64,000 nt of DNA. Source: Hymenobacter jeollabukensis (GTDB lineage: Bacteria > Bacteroidota > Bacteroidia > Cytophagales > Hymenobacteraceae). The position numbers were made by a program, and so were the translations under genes. Positions 31,309 to 39,143 of the stretch are shown in pieces (positions within the stretch are counted from its first letter, which is position 1; every line of letters begins with the position of its first letter). Where the stretch lies: assembly GCF_005771675.1 (NCBI RefSeq), contig NZ_VAJM01000004.1, positions 372,001 to 436,000 of the forward strand, read 5' to 3'. The notes under the pieces are model-generated. The model saw nothing but the letters and a program-made list of their open reading frames with translations, was not told where the DNA came from and did no database searches.

Positions 31309-31478
31309 CGCATTATTTCGCGCGCAGGATTAGCGTCAAGCTCATTCCAACTACAGTCGGCGCCGTGGATGGGTTCCGCCCGCGGGCAGGTTCCGGAAAT
31401 GTTTGAAGCTGGTTATAGGCAAAGTGCTATGTAGCGCAGGGCTTTTGAATCCCGAACGTCATGTCGAGCTGATCCGCG

Positions 31479-31590
31479 CGTCATGTCGAGCGAAGTCGAG
31501 ACATCTCGCGTGCTGACTTCCACAAGTAACTTCGGTTCAACGAGTGAAATTGCTATCGAGCGAGATGTCTCGGCTGCGCTCGACATGACG
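31479..31590. repeat. Dispersed inverted repeat IR-6
   Basis: Arms 31479-31509 and 31560-31590 pair over 31 bases with two mismatches (CGTCATGTCGAGCG and GAGACATCTCGC). A further partial copy of the left arm (GAACGTCATGTCGAGC) is at 31454-31469. The interior has GTGCTGAC and CGAGTGAAATTGCTATC, related to the interiors of IR-2 and IR-8. Confidence 0.88.
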
Positions 31591-31659
31591 TTCAATATTT
31601 GCGCAGCTTGAAGACCGGCATCCGGCGCCTATATAGCAGCAAGGCCCGGCCGGCTGCTG

Positions 31660-31667
31660 TACCTTTG
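31660..31667 (+). promoter_or_regulatory. -7 box of mutL
   Basis: TACCTTTG, a full TAnnTTTG match, 47 bases before the mutL ATG. Confidence 0.5.
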
Positions 31668-31714
31668 CGGGGCTTGAAAACAAACGCCGCTACCCACGCG
31701 GTTCGTGTGCTGCT

Positions 31715-33799
31715 ATGGCCGATATTATTCAACTGCTGCCCGAATACCTCGCCAACCAGATTGCCGCCGGCGAGGTCGTCCAACGCCCGGCTTCGGTGGT
31801 GAAGGAGCTGCTGGAAAACGCCGTCGACGCGGGCGCCACCCAGATTCAGCTGATTGTGAAGGACGCCGGCAAGCAGCTCGTGCAGGTCGTCGACAATGGC
31901 TCGGGCATGTCGGCCACCGACGCGCGCATGAGCCTGGAGCGCCACGCCACCAGCAAAATCCGCACGACCGAAGACCTGTTCCGGATTCGCACCCTGGGCT
32001 TCCGCGGCGAGGCGCTGGCCAGCATTGCGGCCGTGGCCCAGGTGGAAATACGCACCAAGCTGCGCCAGCAGGACACCGGCACGCAGATTCTGGTGGAAGG
32101 CTCGCAGGTGGTGAAGCAGCAGCCCACCGCCGCCCCCGACGGCACCAGCATCAGCGTCAAGAACCTGTTCTACAATGTGCCCGCTCGCCGCAACTTCCTC
32201 AAGAGCAACGCGGTGGAAATGCGCCACATCCTCGACGAGTTTCAGCACGTAGCGTTGTCGAAGTCGAACGTGAGCTTCTCGCTGTACCAGAACGATTTGG
32301 AGGTGTTCAACCTGCCCGCCGGCAAGCTCAGCCAGCGGGTGGTGCAACTGCTCGGCAACTCCTACAAGGAGCAGCTGGCCCTGGTGGAGGAAGTCACGCC
32401 GTTCATTTCGGTGAAGGGCTACATCGGCAAGCCCGCTTCGGCCAAGAAAAGCCGGGGCGACCAGTTTTTCTTCGTCAACGGCCGCTTTATCCGCTCGGCT
32501 TACCTCAACCACGCCGTGCTGGCGGCCTACGAGGGACTGCTGCCCAAGGAGACGCACCCGTTCTACGTGCTCTTCCTGGAGCTGGACCCCAAGACCATCG
32601 ACATCAACGTGCACCCGACGAAGACGGAAATCAAGTTTGAGGACGAGAAAACCGTGTACGCCATCATGCGCGCCGCCGTGAAGCAGGCGCTGGGGCTGCA
32701 CAACATGGCGCCCTCGCTGGATTTTGAAAGCGACGTGAACTTCGCCCCGCTGGCCGGCCTGCGCACCAGCGCCCGCTCCGACTTCGACGACGACCCCAAC
32801 AGCAGCCGCGCTGATCAGCTGGACCGCGGCCGGGAAGGTGGGGCTCTGGCCGCCGCTATGGCCGCTGCCGCCACGCCCGCCCGCCCGTCTCGCACCGGCG
32901 ACTCCAGCCGCCTGCCAGCCGACGAAAAGCCCCTCACGCCACGCCCCACCGAGCAGGCCCGCCGTGCTCTGGAGGATTTCTACCGCACGCTCAGCCAGCC
33001 CGGCGCCCTCGACGACCTCGAAGCCGAAGCCCCCGACGCCAGGCCCGAGCCGCTGCCCGCGCTGCCGGAGCTGCCCGCCGCTACGGCCGGCTTCGAAATC
33101 GACCTGAGCGGAATAACCGGGGCCGTGCCGGCCCTGCCCACGCCGCCTCCGGTAGCCGCGGCCCCGGCGCCCGCGCCGGAGCTGCCGCTCACCCACGCCG
33201 GTTCCGCCGCGTCGGCCGGGGCCGAGGCCGCTGTGCCGGGCCGCCGCGCCGTGCAGGTGCAGCAGTTCGTGCTGGTGCCGGTGAAGTCGGGCCTGATGCT
33301 CATCGACCACGTGGCGGCCCGGGAGCGGATTCTCTACGAGCAGTATCAGCGCACCGGCAGCCAGGAAATCAGCACCGCGCAGACGCTATTGTTTCCGCGC
33401 ACCGTGTCGTTCACGCCCGCCGATTTTGCGGTGCTGCGCGAAGTCACCGCCGAGCTGCACGCGCTGGGCTTCCACTTCGAGGAATTCGGGCCGAACACCA
33501 TCGTGGTGCAGGGCCTGCCCGCCGACGTGCCGCACCGCAGCAACGAAAAAGAGCTGCTGGAGGGCCTGTTGGAGCAGTTTCGCGTGCCCGGTGGCCGCGC
33601 CCGCCTCGACCGCCGCGAGCAGCTGGCCCGGGCCCTGGCCCGGCGCGTGGCCGCCGGCGTGCCCGCCCGCCTCAGCGAACTGGAAATGACGGCGCTGGTT
33701 GACCGGCTCTTCGCCTGCCAGACGCCCGGCTACACCCCCGACGGCCAGCGCACCCTGGTGATGCTGGAGCTGGATCAGCTGCAGGCCTTCTTCCGCTAG
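31715..33799 (+). CDS. mutL: DNA mismatch repair protein MutL
   Basis: GHKL-type ATPase of 694 residues that links mismatch recognition to repair. The N-terminal ATP site is complete: IAAGEVVQRPASVVKELLEN, DAGATQIQL, VDNGSGM near residue 67, and GFRGEALASI near residue 95. A Pro/Ala-rich linker covers about 350-520, and the C-terminal dimerisation domain follows. In endonuclease-type MutL a DQHAxxExxxxE motif is expected; here it reads LIDHVAARERILYEQ, keeping the Asp and both Glu positions but not QH. Two rhomboid genes follow on the same strand. Confidence 0.96.
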   Translation: MADIIQLLPEYLANQIAAGEVVQRPASVVKELLENAVDAGATQIQLIVKDAGKQLVQVVDNGSGMSATDARMSLERHATSKIRTTEDLFRIRTLGFRGEALASIAAVAQVEIRTKLRQQDTGTQILVEGSQVVKQQPTAAPDGTSISVKNLFYNVPARRNFLKSNAVEMRHILDEFQHVALSKSNVSFSLYQNDLEVFNLPAGKLSQRVVQLLGNSYKEQLALVEEVTPFISVKGYIGKPASAKKSRGDQFFFVNGRFIRSAYLNHAVLAAYEGLLPKETHPFYVLFLELDPKTIDINVHPTKTEIKFEDEKTVYAIMRAAVKQALGLHNMAPSLDFESDVNFAPLAGLRTSARSDFDDDPNSSRADQLDRGREGGALAAAMAAAATPARPSRTGDSSRLPADEKPLTPRPTEQARRALEDFYRTLSQPGALDDLEAEAPDARPEPLPALPELPAATAGFEIDLSGITGAVPALPTPPPVAAAPAPAPELPLTHAGSAASAGAEAAVPGRRAVQVQQFVLVPVKSGLMLIDHVAARERILYEQYQRTGSQEISTAQTLLFPRTVSFTPADFAVLREVTAELHALGFHFEEFGPNTIVVQGLPADVPHRSNEKELLEGLLEQFRVPGGRARLDRREQLARALARRVAAGVPARLSELEMTALVDRLFACQTPGYTPDGQRTLVMLELDQLQAFFR

Positions 33800-33835
33800 G
33801 GGCTGCTCACGCGGCTTATGTTCCCGGGCCGTGGG

Positions 33836-33861
33836 CGCCGCCCGATTCGCGGGCGGCGTTT
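33836..33861 (+). terminator. Possible mutL terminator
   Basis: CGCCGCCCG (33836-33844) pairs with CGGGCGGCG (33850-33858), followed by TTT only. The stem is strong but the T-tract is short. Confidence 0.45.
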
Positions 33862-34032
33862 ACCTTCGTTGCCGCGTACACGGTAGCATTTGCCGTGACG
33901 GGCGGCTCAAGCGTTGCCCACGGCGGCCAGGGCAGACTGTTTTCCGCGCAAGCCGTAGCGGGCTACGGCGGGTTTGCCGAACCCGCTCAGCCAACCCGAC
34001 GCAATTCACGAAATCCGCTTAATCCGAGACCT

Positions 34033-34821
34033 ATGCTCAATGTCACCCCGATGGTGCGCAACCTGCTGCTCATCAACGTTGCCCTGCTGCTGCTGGAAGC
34101 CACGGGCGCGTTGGGCAACGTGGCGCGGCTGTTGGCCCTACACCCCTGGACGTCGGCGCTGTTTCTGCCCACTCAGCACCTGACGTATATGTTCATGCAC
34201 GCCGGCTTGGGGCACCTGTTTGGCAACATGTTCGGTCTGTTTTCCTTCGGGCCGATGCTGGAAATGCGTTGGGGCCCGCAGCGGTTTCTGGCGTTCTGGC
34301 TGATTTGCGGCGTCGGGGCGGGGCTGCTCTACTCGGGCATCCGGCAGTACGAGCTGACCAAGATGCGCGCCGACCGCAACGCCTTCGTGGAGCACCCGAC
34401 GGGCGTGGCTTACAGCGACTATTTTCGCGACTATTTTCCGAACGCTCGGGGCTACGAAATGGTAGCCAGTGCTTTGCAGAAAGACCCCGGCAACACTCAG
34501 CTGGTGCAGGGAGCCGTTCGCACCGTCGATGATATCTACGACGGGGCCAACAACGCGCCGATGGTGGGCGCCTCGGGCGCGCTGTTCGGGATTCTATTGG
34601 CTTTTGCCTATCTTTTCCCCAATACCGAGCTGATGCTGCTCTTCTTCCCGGTTCCCATCAAGGCGAAGTACTTTGTCGCCTTATATGGGCTGTATGAACT
34701 GTATGCTGGCGTTCAGCGTGCCCCCGGCGACACGGTGGCCCACTTTGCCCACCTCGGCGGAATGTTGTTCGGGTTCCTGCTGTTGAAATACTGGGAGCGA
34801 AACAGCTCGCGTTTCTATTAA
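34033..34821 (+). CDS. Rhomboid intramembrane serine protease (first of two)
   Basis: Membrane protease of 262 residues. Rhomboid features are HAGLGHLFGNMFGLFSFG near residue 56 (HxxxN oxyanion region), the nucleophile Ser in GASGALFGI near residue 179, and the catalytic His in AHFAHLGGMLFGF near residue 240. An unusual extra loop of about 65 residues separates the third and fourth segments (from YELTKMRADRN to DIYDGANNAP). The ATG at 34033 directly precedes the first hydrophobic region; upstream sequence is Arg/Gly-rich. A second rhomboid follows 14 bases after its stop, so the two are probably co-transcribed. Substrates are unknown. Confidence 0.92.
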   Translation: MLNVTPMVRNLLLINVALLLLEATGALGNVARLLALHPWTSALFLPTQHLTYMFMHAGLGHLFGNMFGLFSFGPMLEMRWGPQRFLAFWLICGVGAGLLYSGIRQYELTKMRADRNAFVEHPTGVAYSDYFRDYFPNARGYEMVASALQKDPGNTQLVQGAVRTVDDIYDGANNAPMVGASGALFGILLAFAYLFPNTELMLLFFPVPIKAKYFVALYGLYELYAGVQRAPGDTVAHFAHLGGMLFGFLLLKYWERNSSRFY

Positions 34822-34835
34822 GTCCACCCGCCCCC

Positions 34836-35726
34836 ATGAGCATTTTCGCCGATATCCAGGCCACCTTCAGCCGCCGCGACAACGTCCTGAACCAGCTGCT
34901 GGTCATCAACGTGCTGGTGTTCGTGGTGCTGCTGGTGGTGGAGGCCATCCTGACGTTCACCGGCGCCGGCGTCGCCTACGAGGTGCTGATGCGGCAGCTG
35001 GCCCTGCCCTCGGATTTGCCCGGCCTGCTGCGCCACCCCTGGACGCTGCTGACCTACGCCTTTACCCACCAGCAATTTCTGCACATTCTCTTCAACATGC
35101 TGAACCTGTACTGGTTCGGTATGCTGGTGCGCGAGTACCTCGGCGACCGGCGCCTCGTGAGCATCTACATCCTCGGCGCCCTGGCCGGCGCGCTGTTGTT
35201 CGTGCTCAGCTACAACCTGCTGCCCCGCCTGCAAGTGCACCTGGGCATCCCGATGGTGGGCGCCTCGGCGGCCGTCACGGCGGCCATCGTGGCGGCGGCC
35301 ACCCTGCTGCCCGACTACACCTTCAGCCTGTTCCTGATCGGGCCGGTGCGCATCAAGTACATAGCGGCGGCCGTGGTGCTGATTTCCATTGCCGGCATCA
35401 ACGGCGCTAACCCCGGCGGGCAGATTGCCCACCTGGGCGGCGCCCTGCTCGGCTTTGTCTACATCCGCCAGCTGCAGCGTGGCCGCGACCTGGGCCGCCC
35501 CGTGGTGGCCACGGGCGAGTGGATCAGCGCGCTGCTGCACGGCCGGCCGCGGCTGCGCGTGTCGCACCGCAGCCCGCAGGCCACGCCGGCCGGCGGCAAG
35601 CGCGGCCCGCTGGCCCAGCCCGCCCAGGAGGAAATCGACCGGATTCTGGAGAAGATTTCGCGCTCGGGCTACGAAAGCCTCTCGAAAGAGGAAAAGCAGA
35701 AGCTGTTCAAGGCCAGCCAGCAGTAA
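34836..35726 (+). CDS. Rhomboid intramembrane serine protease (second of two)
   Basis: Membrane protease of 296 residues with HQQFLHILFNMLNLYWFG near residue 76, the nucleophile Ser in VGASAAVTAAI near residue 148, and the catalytic His in GQIAHLGGALLGF near residue 192. Its active-site text is GASAA rather than the more common GASGA. A soluble C-terminal tail of about 95 residues (from RQLQRGRDLGRPV) carries no membrane segment and ends in a short charged helix (YESLSKEEKQKLFKASQQ). It lies 14 bases after the first rhomboid and ends at a terminator shared with the convergent alkD-like gene. Confidence 0.92.
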   Translation: MSIFADIQATFSRRDNVLNQLLVINVLVFVVLLVVEAILTFTGAGVAYEVLMRQLALPSDLPGLLRHPWTLLTYAFTHQQFLHILFNMLNLYWFGMLVREYLGDRRLVSIYILGALAGALLFVLSYNLLPRLQVHLGIPMVGASAAVTAAIVAAATLLPDYTFSLFLIGPVRIKYIAAAVVLISIAGINGANPGGQIAHLGGALLGFVYIRQLQRGRDLGRPVVATGEWISALLHGRPRLRVSHRSPQATPAGGKRGPLAQPAQEEIDRILEKISRSGYESLSKEEKQKLFKASQQ

Positions 35727-35744
35727 GCCAGAACGACCAAGCAA

Positions 35745-35776
35745 AACGGCCCGCCGGAGCAATCCGGCGGGCCGTT
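35745..35776. terminator. Bidirectional hairpin terminator
   Basis: AACGGCCCGCCGG (35745-35757) pairs exactly with CCGGCGGGCCGTT (35764-35776) around AGCAAT. Lies between convergent genes. Confidence 0.82.
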
Positions 35777-35777
35777 G

Positions 35778-36494
35778 TCATTTCTGCAGGTAGGCCTGGC
35801 GCTGGGCCGGGGCAAATTTCTCGATGGCGTAGCGCAGGGTGGTGCGGGGCATGTGCGCGGCGTGGTCGGCCAGAAATTCTTCCAAGGCTTCCTTGTTGCG
35901 CTTGCCCACTTCCCGTAGCATCCAGCCCACGGCCTTATGGATCAAATCGTGGCGGTGGGGGAGGAGCAGCTCGGCCAGGGCGAAGGTGTCGGCAAACTGG
36001 TTTTTGCGGATAAACGTCAGCGTACTCACGATGCTCATGCGCTGGCTCCAGAGGTGGTCCGCAGCGGCCAGCTCGTAGAGCAAGCTTCGGTCACGTTTCA
36101 GCAAATAGCCGCCCACGATGGCCGGGCAGGTCACGTCCACCAGGTCCCAGTTGTTGACGTAGGCGCGGTTGGCCAGATACCGCTCGTAGATTTCCTGCTG
36201 CCCGGCGGGGCCGGCCTTGGCAAACTGCAGCGTCCAGATGATGAGGCCGATGGAGCGGCAGTCGTGCCAGGGGCTGCGCACCAGCTGCTGCTCCACCTCG
36301 TCGAGGGGCAGCTGACGAAACTCGCGGGCCAGCTCCCGCTGCCGGGGCATGGGCAGGCCCAGGAACTGGTCCCCTTCGCCGTACTGGCCGGGGCCGGTTT
36401 TGAAGAAGCGCGCCACCAGCACGGCCCGCTCGGGGTCGGCCAAGGCGTGGATGCGGGCCAGCAAGTCGGTAGCAGTAGGGGCGGCAGCGGGCAT
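35778..36494 (-). CDS. AlkD-like DNA alkylation repair protein
   Basis: HEAT-repeat DNA glycosylase-like protein of 238 residues of the AlkD family, which removes positively charged alkylated bases. Typical stretches are RFFKTGPGQYGEGDQFLGLPMPRQR near residue 29, SPWHDCRSIGLIIW near 77, and NNWDLVDVTCPAIVGG near 115 (the Trp and Asp used in catalysis). The C-terminal HEAT repeats contain HKAVGWMLREVGKRN. The ATG at 36494 is 2 bases after the stop of the upstream macrodomain gene, so the two form a tight operon. Confidence 0.88.
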   Translation of the reverse strand: MPAAAPTATDLLARIHALADPERAVLVARFFKTGPGQYGEGDQFLGLPMPRQRELAREFRQLPLDEVEQQLVRSPWHDCRSIGLIIWTLQFAKAGPAGQQEIYERYLANRAYVNNWDLVDVTCPAIVGGYLLKRDRSLLYELAAADHLWSQRMSIVSTLTFIRKNQFADTFALAELLLPHRHDLIHKAVGWMLREVGKRNKEALEEFLADHAAHMPRTTLRYAIEKFAPAQRQAYLQK

Positions 36495-36496
36495 GG

Positions 36497-37129
36497 CTAG
36501 GGAATGTCGTAGGTAATGTGCTGCGGGTCGTGGGTGTAGAAGTAGGCGTAGTTGGAGCGCAACTCTTCCCAGCCCTGCTTGGTGGCGTGCTGCTCCCGCG
36601 TCACGTCTTCCCAGGCTAGGCGCATCTGCCGGGCGCACACCAGCGGCGCCACCTGTCCCACGCCGGTACCCAGGCCCGGAATGGCCACCGTCCGCACTTT
36701 TTCGGCCACTGGCTCGCCGGTGCTCAGGCGGCCGTGGCGCAGCAGCAGCAGGATGGCTTTCATGGCCAGGTACACGTTCGGCCCGCGCGTAATGGTCATG
36801 GGCGTGCGCATGGTGGGGGCCGAAATCAGGTAGGGAAACAGCGTGCTGCCGGTTTCGATGATTTCGGCCTGGCCGACCAGCAGCTCCCCGTAGTATTTCG
36901 CGCGGATGACACGCTGCAGGTCTTTTTCGAGGTGCCAGCCCAGGTGCTTGGAAATGGCGAAGTCGATACCGCCGTTCATGAAGCCGAAGCTGTTGGCGGG
37001 GCTGACAAGGGCGTCGGCCGGGTGCTCGAAGATGGAGGCGTGCAGAACGCTGACCTGCGGCACATCGGCAAACACGCGTTGCCAGGCGGCCACCACCTCG
37101 GGGTTGGTGTCGATTAAGGTTAAGTGCAT
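36497..37129 (-). CDS. Macrodomain (ADP-ribose-binding) protein
   Basis: Protein of 210 residues with the macrodomain pattern: ADALVSPANSFGFMNGGIDFAI near residue 38 (the PANSxGxxxGG ligand loop) and AIPGLGTGVGQVAPLVCARQMRLA near residue 148 (second phosphate loop). It would bind ADP-ribose and may remove it from proteins or nucleic acid. Stop is 2 bases before alkD on the same strand. The operon suggests a link between ADP-ribose handling and DNA base repair. Catalytic activity is not shown by sequence alone. Confidence 0.88.
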   Translation of the reverse strand: MHLTLIDTNPEVVAAWQRVFADVPQVSVLHASIFEHPADALVSPANSFGFMNGGIDFAISKHLGWHLEKDLQRVIRAKYYGELLVGQAEIIETGSTLFPYLISAPTMRTPMTITRGPNVYLAMKAILLLLRHGRLSTGEPVAEKVRTVAIPGLGTGVGQVAPLVCARQMRLAWEDVTREQHATKQGWEELRSNYAYFYTHDPQHITYDIP

Positions 37130-37167
37130 GAAATGGGTTTCGGCGGCAAGGTACTGTCTTTCAGCTT

Positions 37168-37217
37168 ACGCCAAAACAAACCGGGCCGCCCCGCGAAGGT
37201 GCGGAGCGGCCCGGTTT
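37168..37217 (-). terminator. mdh terminator
   Basis: AAACCGGGCCGC (37178-37189) pairs with GCGGCCCGGTTT (37206-37217). Read on the minus strand the stem is followed by GTTTTGG. It is 20 bases after the mdh stop. Confidence 0.8.
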
Positions 37218-37237
37218 CAGGCAGTTGCAAACGGAAA

Positions 37238-38182
37238 TTAAGCGTTGGCGGGCTGGGCCATCTTGTCCAGCGCGTCCATCACTTCTTTCACGTGGCCGCG
37301 CGAGGTTTCCAGCAGGGCCTTCTCCTCGTCGTTGAGCTGCAGCTCGATAACCTTCTCGATGCCGTTCTTGCCCAGGATAACCGGAGCGCCCAGGTACACG
37401 CCGTCGATGCCGTACTCGCCTTCCAGCTTCAGGCAGACGGGGAACACGCGGCGCTGGTCGCGCACGATGGCTTCCACCATCTGGGCCGCAGCGGCGCCGG
37501 GGGCGTACCAGGCCGAGGTGCCCATCAGCTTCACCAGCTCGCCGCCGCCTACGGCGGTGCGCTGCACGATGGCGTCCAGCTCCTCTTTACCAATCAGCTC
37601 GGTGACGGGGATGCCGCCCACGGTGGTATAGCGGGGCAGCGGCACCATCGTGTCGCCGTGGCCGCCCATCAGCACCGCCTGGATGTCCTTGGGGCTCACG
37701 TTTAGGGCCTCGGCCAGGAAGGCGCGGTAACGGGCCGTATCGAGGATACCGGCCATGCCGAATACCTTGGTGCGGTCCAGGCCCGAGGTCAGGTGCGCCT
37801 GGTAGGTCATCACGTCGAGCGGGTTCGACACGACGATGATGATGGCGTTGGGCGAGTGTTTTACCACGTTTTCGGTCACCGATTTCACGATGCCGGCGTT
37901 GGTGGCGATAAGGTCGTCGCGGCTCATGCCGGGCTTGCGGGGCAGGCCCGAGGTGATGACCACCACGTCGGAGCCGGCGGTGCGGGCGTAGTCGTTGGTG
38001 ACGCCCACCGTGCGCGTGTCGTAGCCGATGATGGGAGCCTTCTGCCAGATGTCGAGGGCTTTGCCTTCGGCAATACCTTCCTTGATGTCAACCAGGACTA
38101 CTTCGTTGGCAATTTCGCGGGTGGCGAGTACGTCGGCGCAAGTGGCGCCCACGTTACCGGCCCCTACTACGGTTACTTTCAT
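37238..38182 (-). CDS. mdh: Malate dehydrogenase
   Basis: TCA-cycle enzyme of 314 residues (LDH-like MDH) that oxidises malate with NAD+. GAGNVGATCADVLA at residue 7 binds the cofactor, and an acidic residue ends the second strand (VVLVDIKEG) as expected for NAD+. Active-site text includes SGLPRKPGMSRDDL (with substrate-binding Arg), VSNPLDVMTY, and the catalytic His in LMGGHGDTMVPL near residue 176. The ATG at 38182 directly precedes the first beta strand. Its upstream region contains a 21-bp tandem array. Confidence 0.96.
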   Translation of the reverse strand: MKVTVVGAGNVGATCADVLATREIANEVVLVDIKEGIAEGKALDIWQKAPIIGYDTRTVGVTNDYARTAGSDVVVITSGLPRKPGMSRDDLIATNAGIVKSVTENVVKHSPNAIIIVVSNPLDVMTYQAHLTSGLDRTKVFGMAGILDTARYRAFLAEALNVSPKDIQAVLMGGHGDTMVPLPRYTTVGGIPVTELIGKEELDAIVQRTAVGGGELVKLMGTSAWYAPGAAAAQMVEAIVRDQRRVFPVCLKLEGEYGIDGVYLGAPVILGKNGIEKVIELQLNDEEKALLETSRGHVKEVMDALDKMAQPANA

Positions 38183-38321
38183 GGGGTGGTCGTTGGGAAT
38201 TGATGATGGGGTTCTGGCCCGCAAGGTAAGCACGAGTGCTTAGAGGGTGGTGCTTAGCGGGTAGTTTTTAGCGTGGGCAGCGGCTGGGCGCCGGGAAAGC
38301 CGATTCGGGGGGCGCGCCATG

Positions 38322-38600
38322 ACACCGGAAGGTTTGCGTGACAACGCTAGGTTCGCGTGACAATGGTCGGTTGGCCCTTACAACGGAGCGGGCACGGCTC
38401 ACAACGCCGACGATACGCCTCACAATGTGCCGCGCACGACTGACAATGCGGTCCGCAGGCCTTACAATGGCACCGGCACGGCTCACAACGCCCAGGTTAC
38501 CCGTCACAACGCGGCAGGTAGGGCTCACAACGCGGCGGCCATGCTTTGCAATGCGGCGCGCATGCCCAACAACCCGTCGAACAGGAGGCAAAACACCGTC
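38322..38600. repeat. 21-bp tandem array with phased ACAAYG motif
   Basis: The hexamer ACAAYG (or a one-base variant) starts at 38322, 38341, 38360, 38380, 38401, 38422, 38443, 38464, 38485, 38506, 38527, 38548 and 38569. The last nine steps are exactly 21 bases; the first three are 19, 19 and 20. Units end in a less conserved GCACGGCTC-like segment. Several reading frames on both strands stay open because the period is a multiple of three (giving seven-residue repeats such as RLTT or VVSRA), and none resembles a known protein. The 436-base gap 38183-38618 holds this array and the mdh upstream region. Confidence 0.85.
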
Positions 38601-38618
38601 GGCCACGTGGTCGGTGGC

Positions 38619-39098
38619 CTACCGCTTCCGGAATTGCAGCGTGCCGATGTTCACCCCACGCGGCCCGCTGAACAGGTCGCGGCCGTTGAAGAAGATGCGG
38701 ATGCCGTCCAGGTCGGGATTCTGGCAGTCGTCCTTGAACAGGCGGTAGCGAAACGTAATCGTGTCCTGGTCGGCGCGGTTCAGGTACAGCAGGTAGGTGT
38801 CTTCGTGGTCGACGTCGTACACCGGCGGCCCGTCGCGGCGGATAACCGGAATCTGGCTGCTGAACGGCTGCGCCACCCGGCCCGTGGGGCCGAGGTAGTA
38901 CAGCTTCACCGTATCGGGGTGGTAGCGGGGCGGCGTCAGCGGAATCAGGGCGCCGCTGACATCCACCAGCTCGAAGCTGGCAATGCGGCCGCTGCCGTTG
39001 TCGCCCTCGCACTCGTCGAACATGCCCGACCAGCTCCCGCAGCCGGTCAATAGCAGCGCGCACAGCGCGCCGCTTAGCGAGGCAACAAGTTTCGGCAT
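38619..39098 (-). CDS. Uncharacterised lipoprotein
   Basis: Protein of 159 residues with a lipoprotein signal: MPKLVASLSGALCALLLTGC, the Cys at residue 20 being the likely lipidated residue. The mature part is a small beta-rich domain (VDVSGALIPLTPPRYH, YDVDHEDTYLLYLNRADQDT, IRIFFNGRDLF) with no family I recognise. Aspartate-rich turns could bind a metal, but that is only a guess. It lies 45 bases after tilS on the same strand and upstream of the 21-bp array. Confidence 0.75.
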   Translation of the reverse strand: MPKLVASLSGALCALLLTGCGSWSGMFDECEGDNGSGRIASFELVDVSGALIPLTPPRYHPDTVKLYYLGPTGRVAQPFSSQIPVIRRDGPPVYDVDHEDTYLLYLNRADQDTITFRYRLFKDDCQNPDLDGIRIFFNGRDLFSGPRGVNIGTLQFRKR

Positions 39099-39143
39099 AG
39101 CATCGAGGTAGATAAGGCGTTAGGTGTAGTAGAGTGAGTGGTC

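Noticed and set aside
31144-31434. Short plus-strand frame in the 597-base gap
   Set aside because: Basic, low-complexity translation, no start context, overlaps the promoter of the minus-strand gene.
38268-38606. Open frames with seven-residue repeats over the 21-bp array
   Set aside because: Frames are open on both strands because the period is a multiple of three. None has a signal, domain or normal codon pattern.
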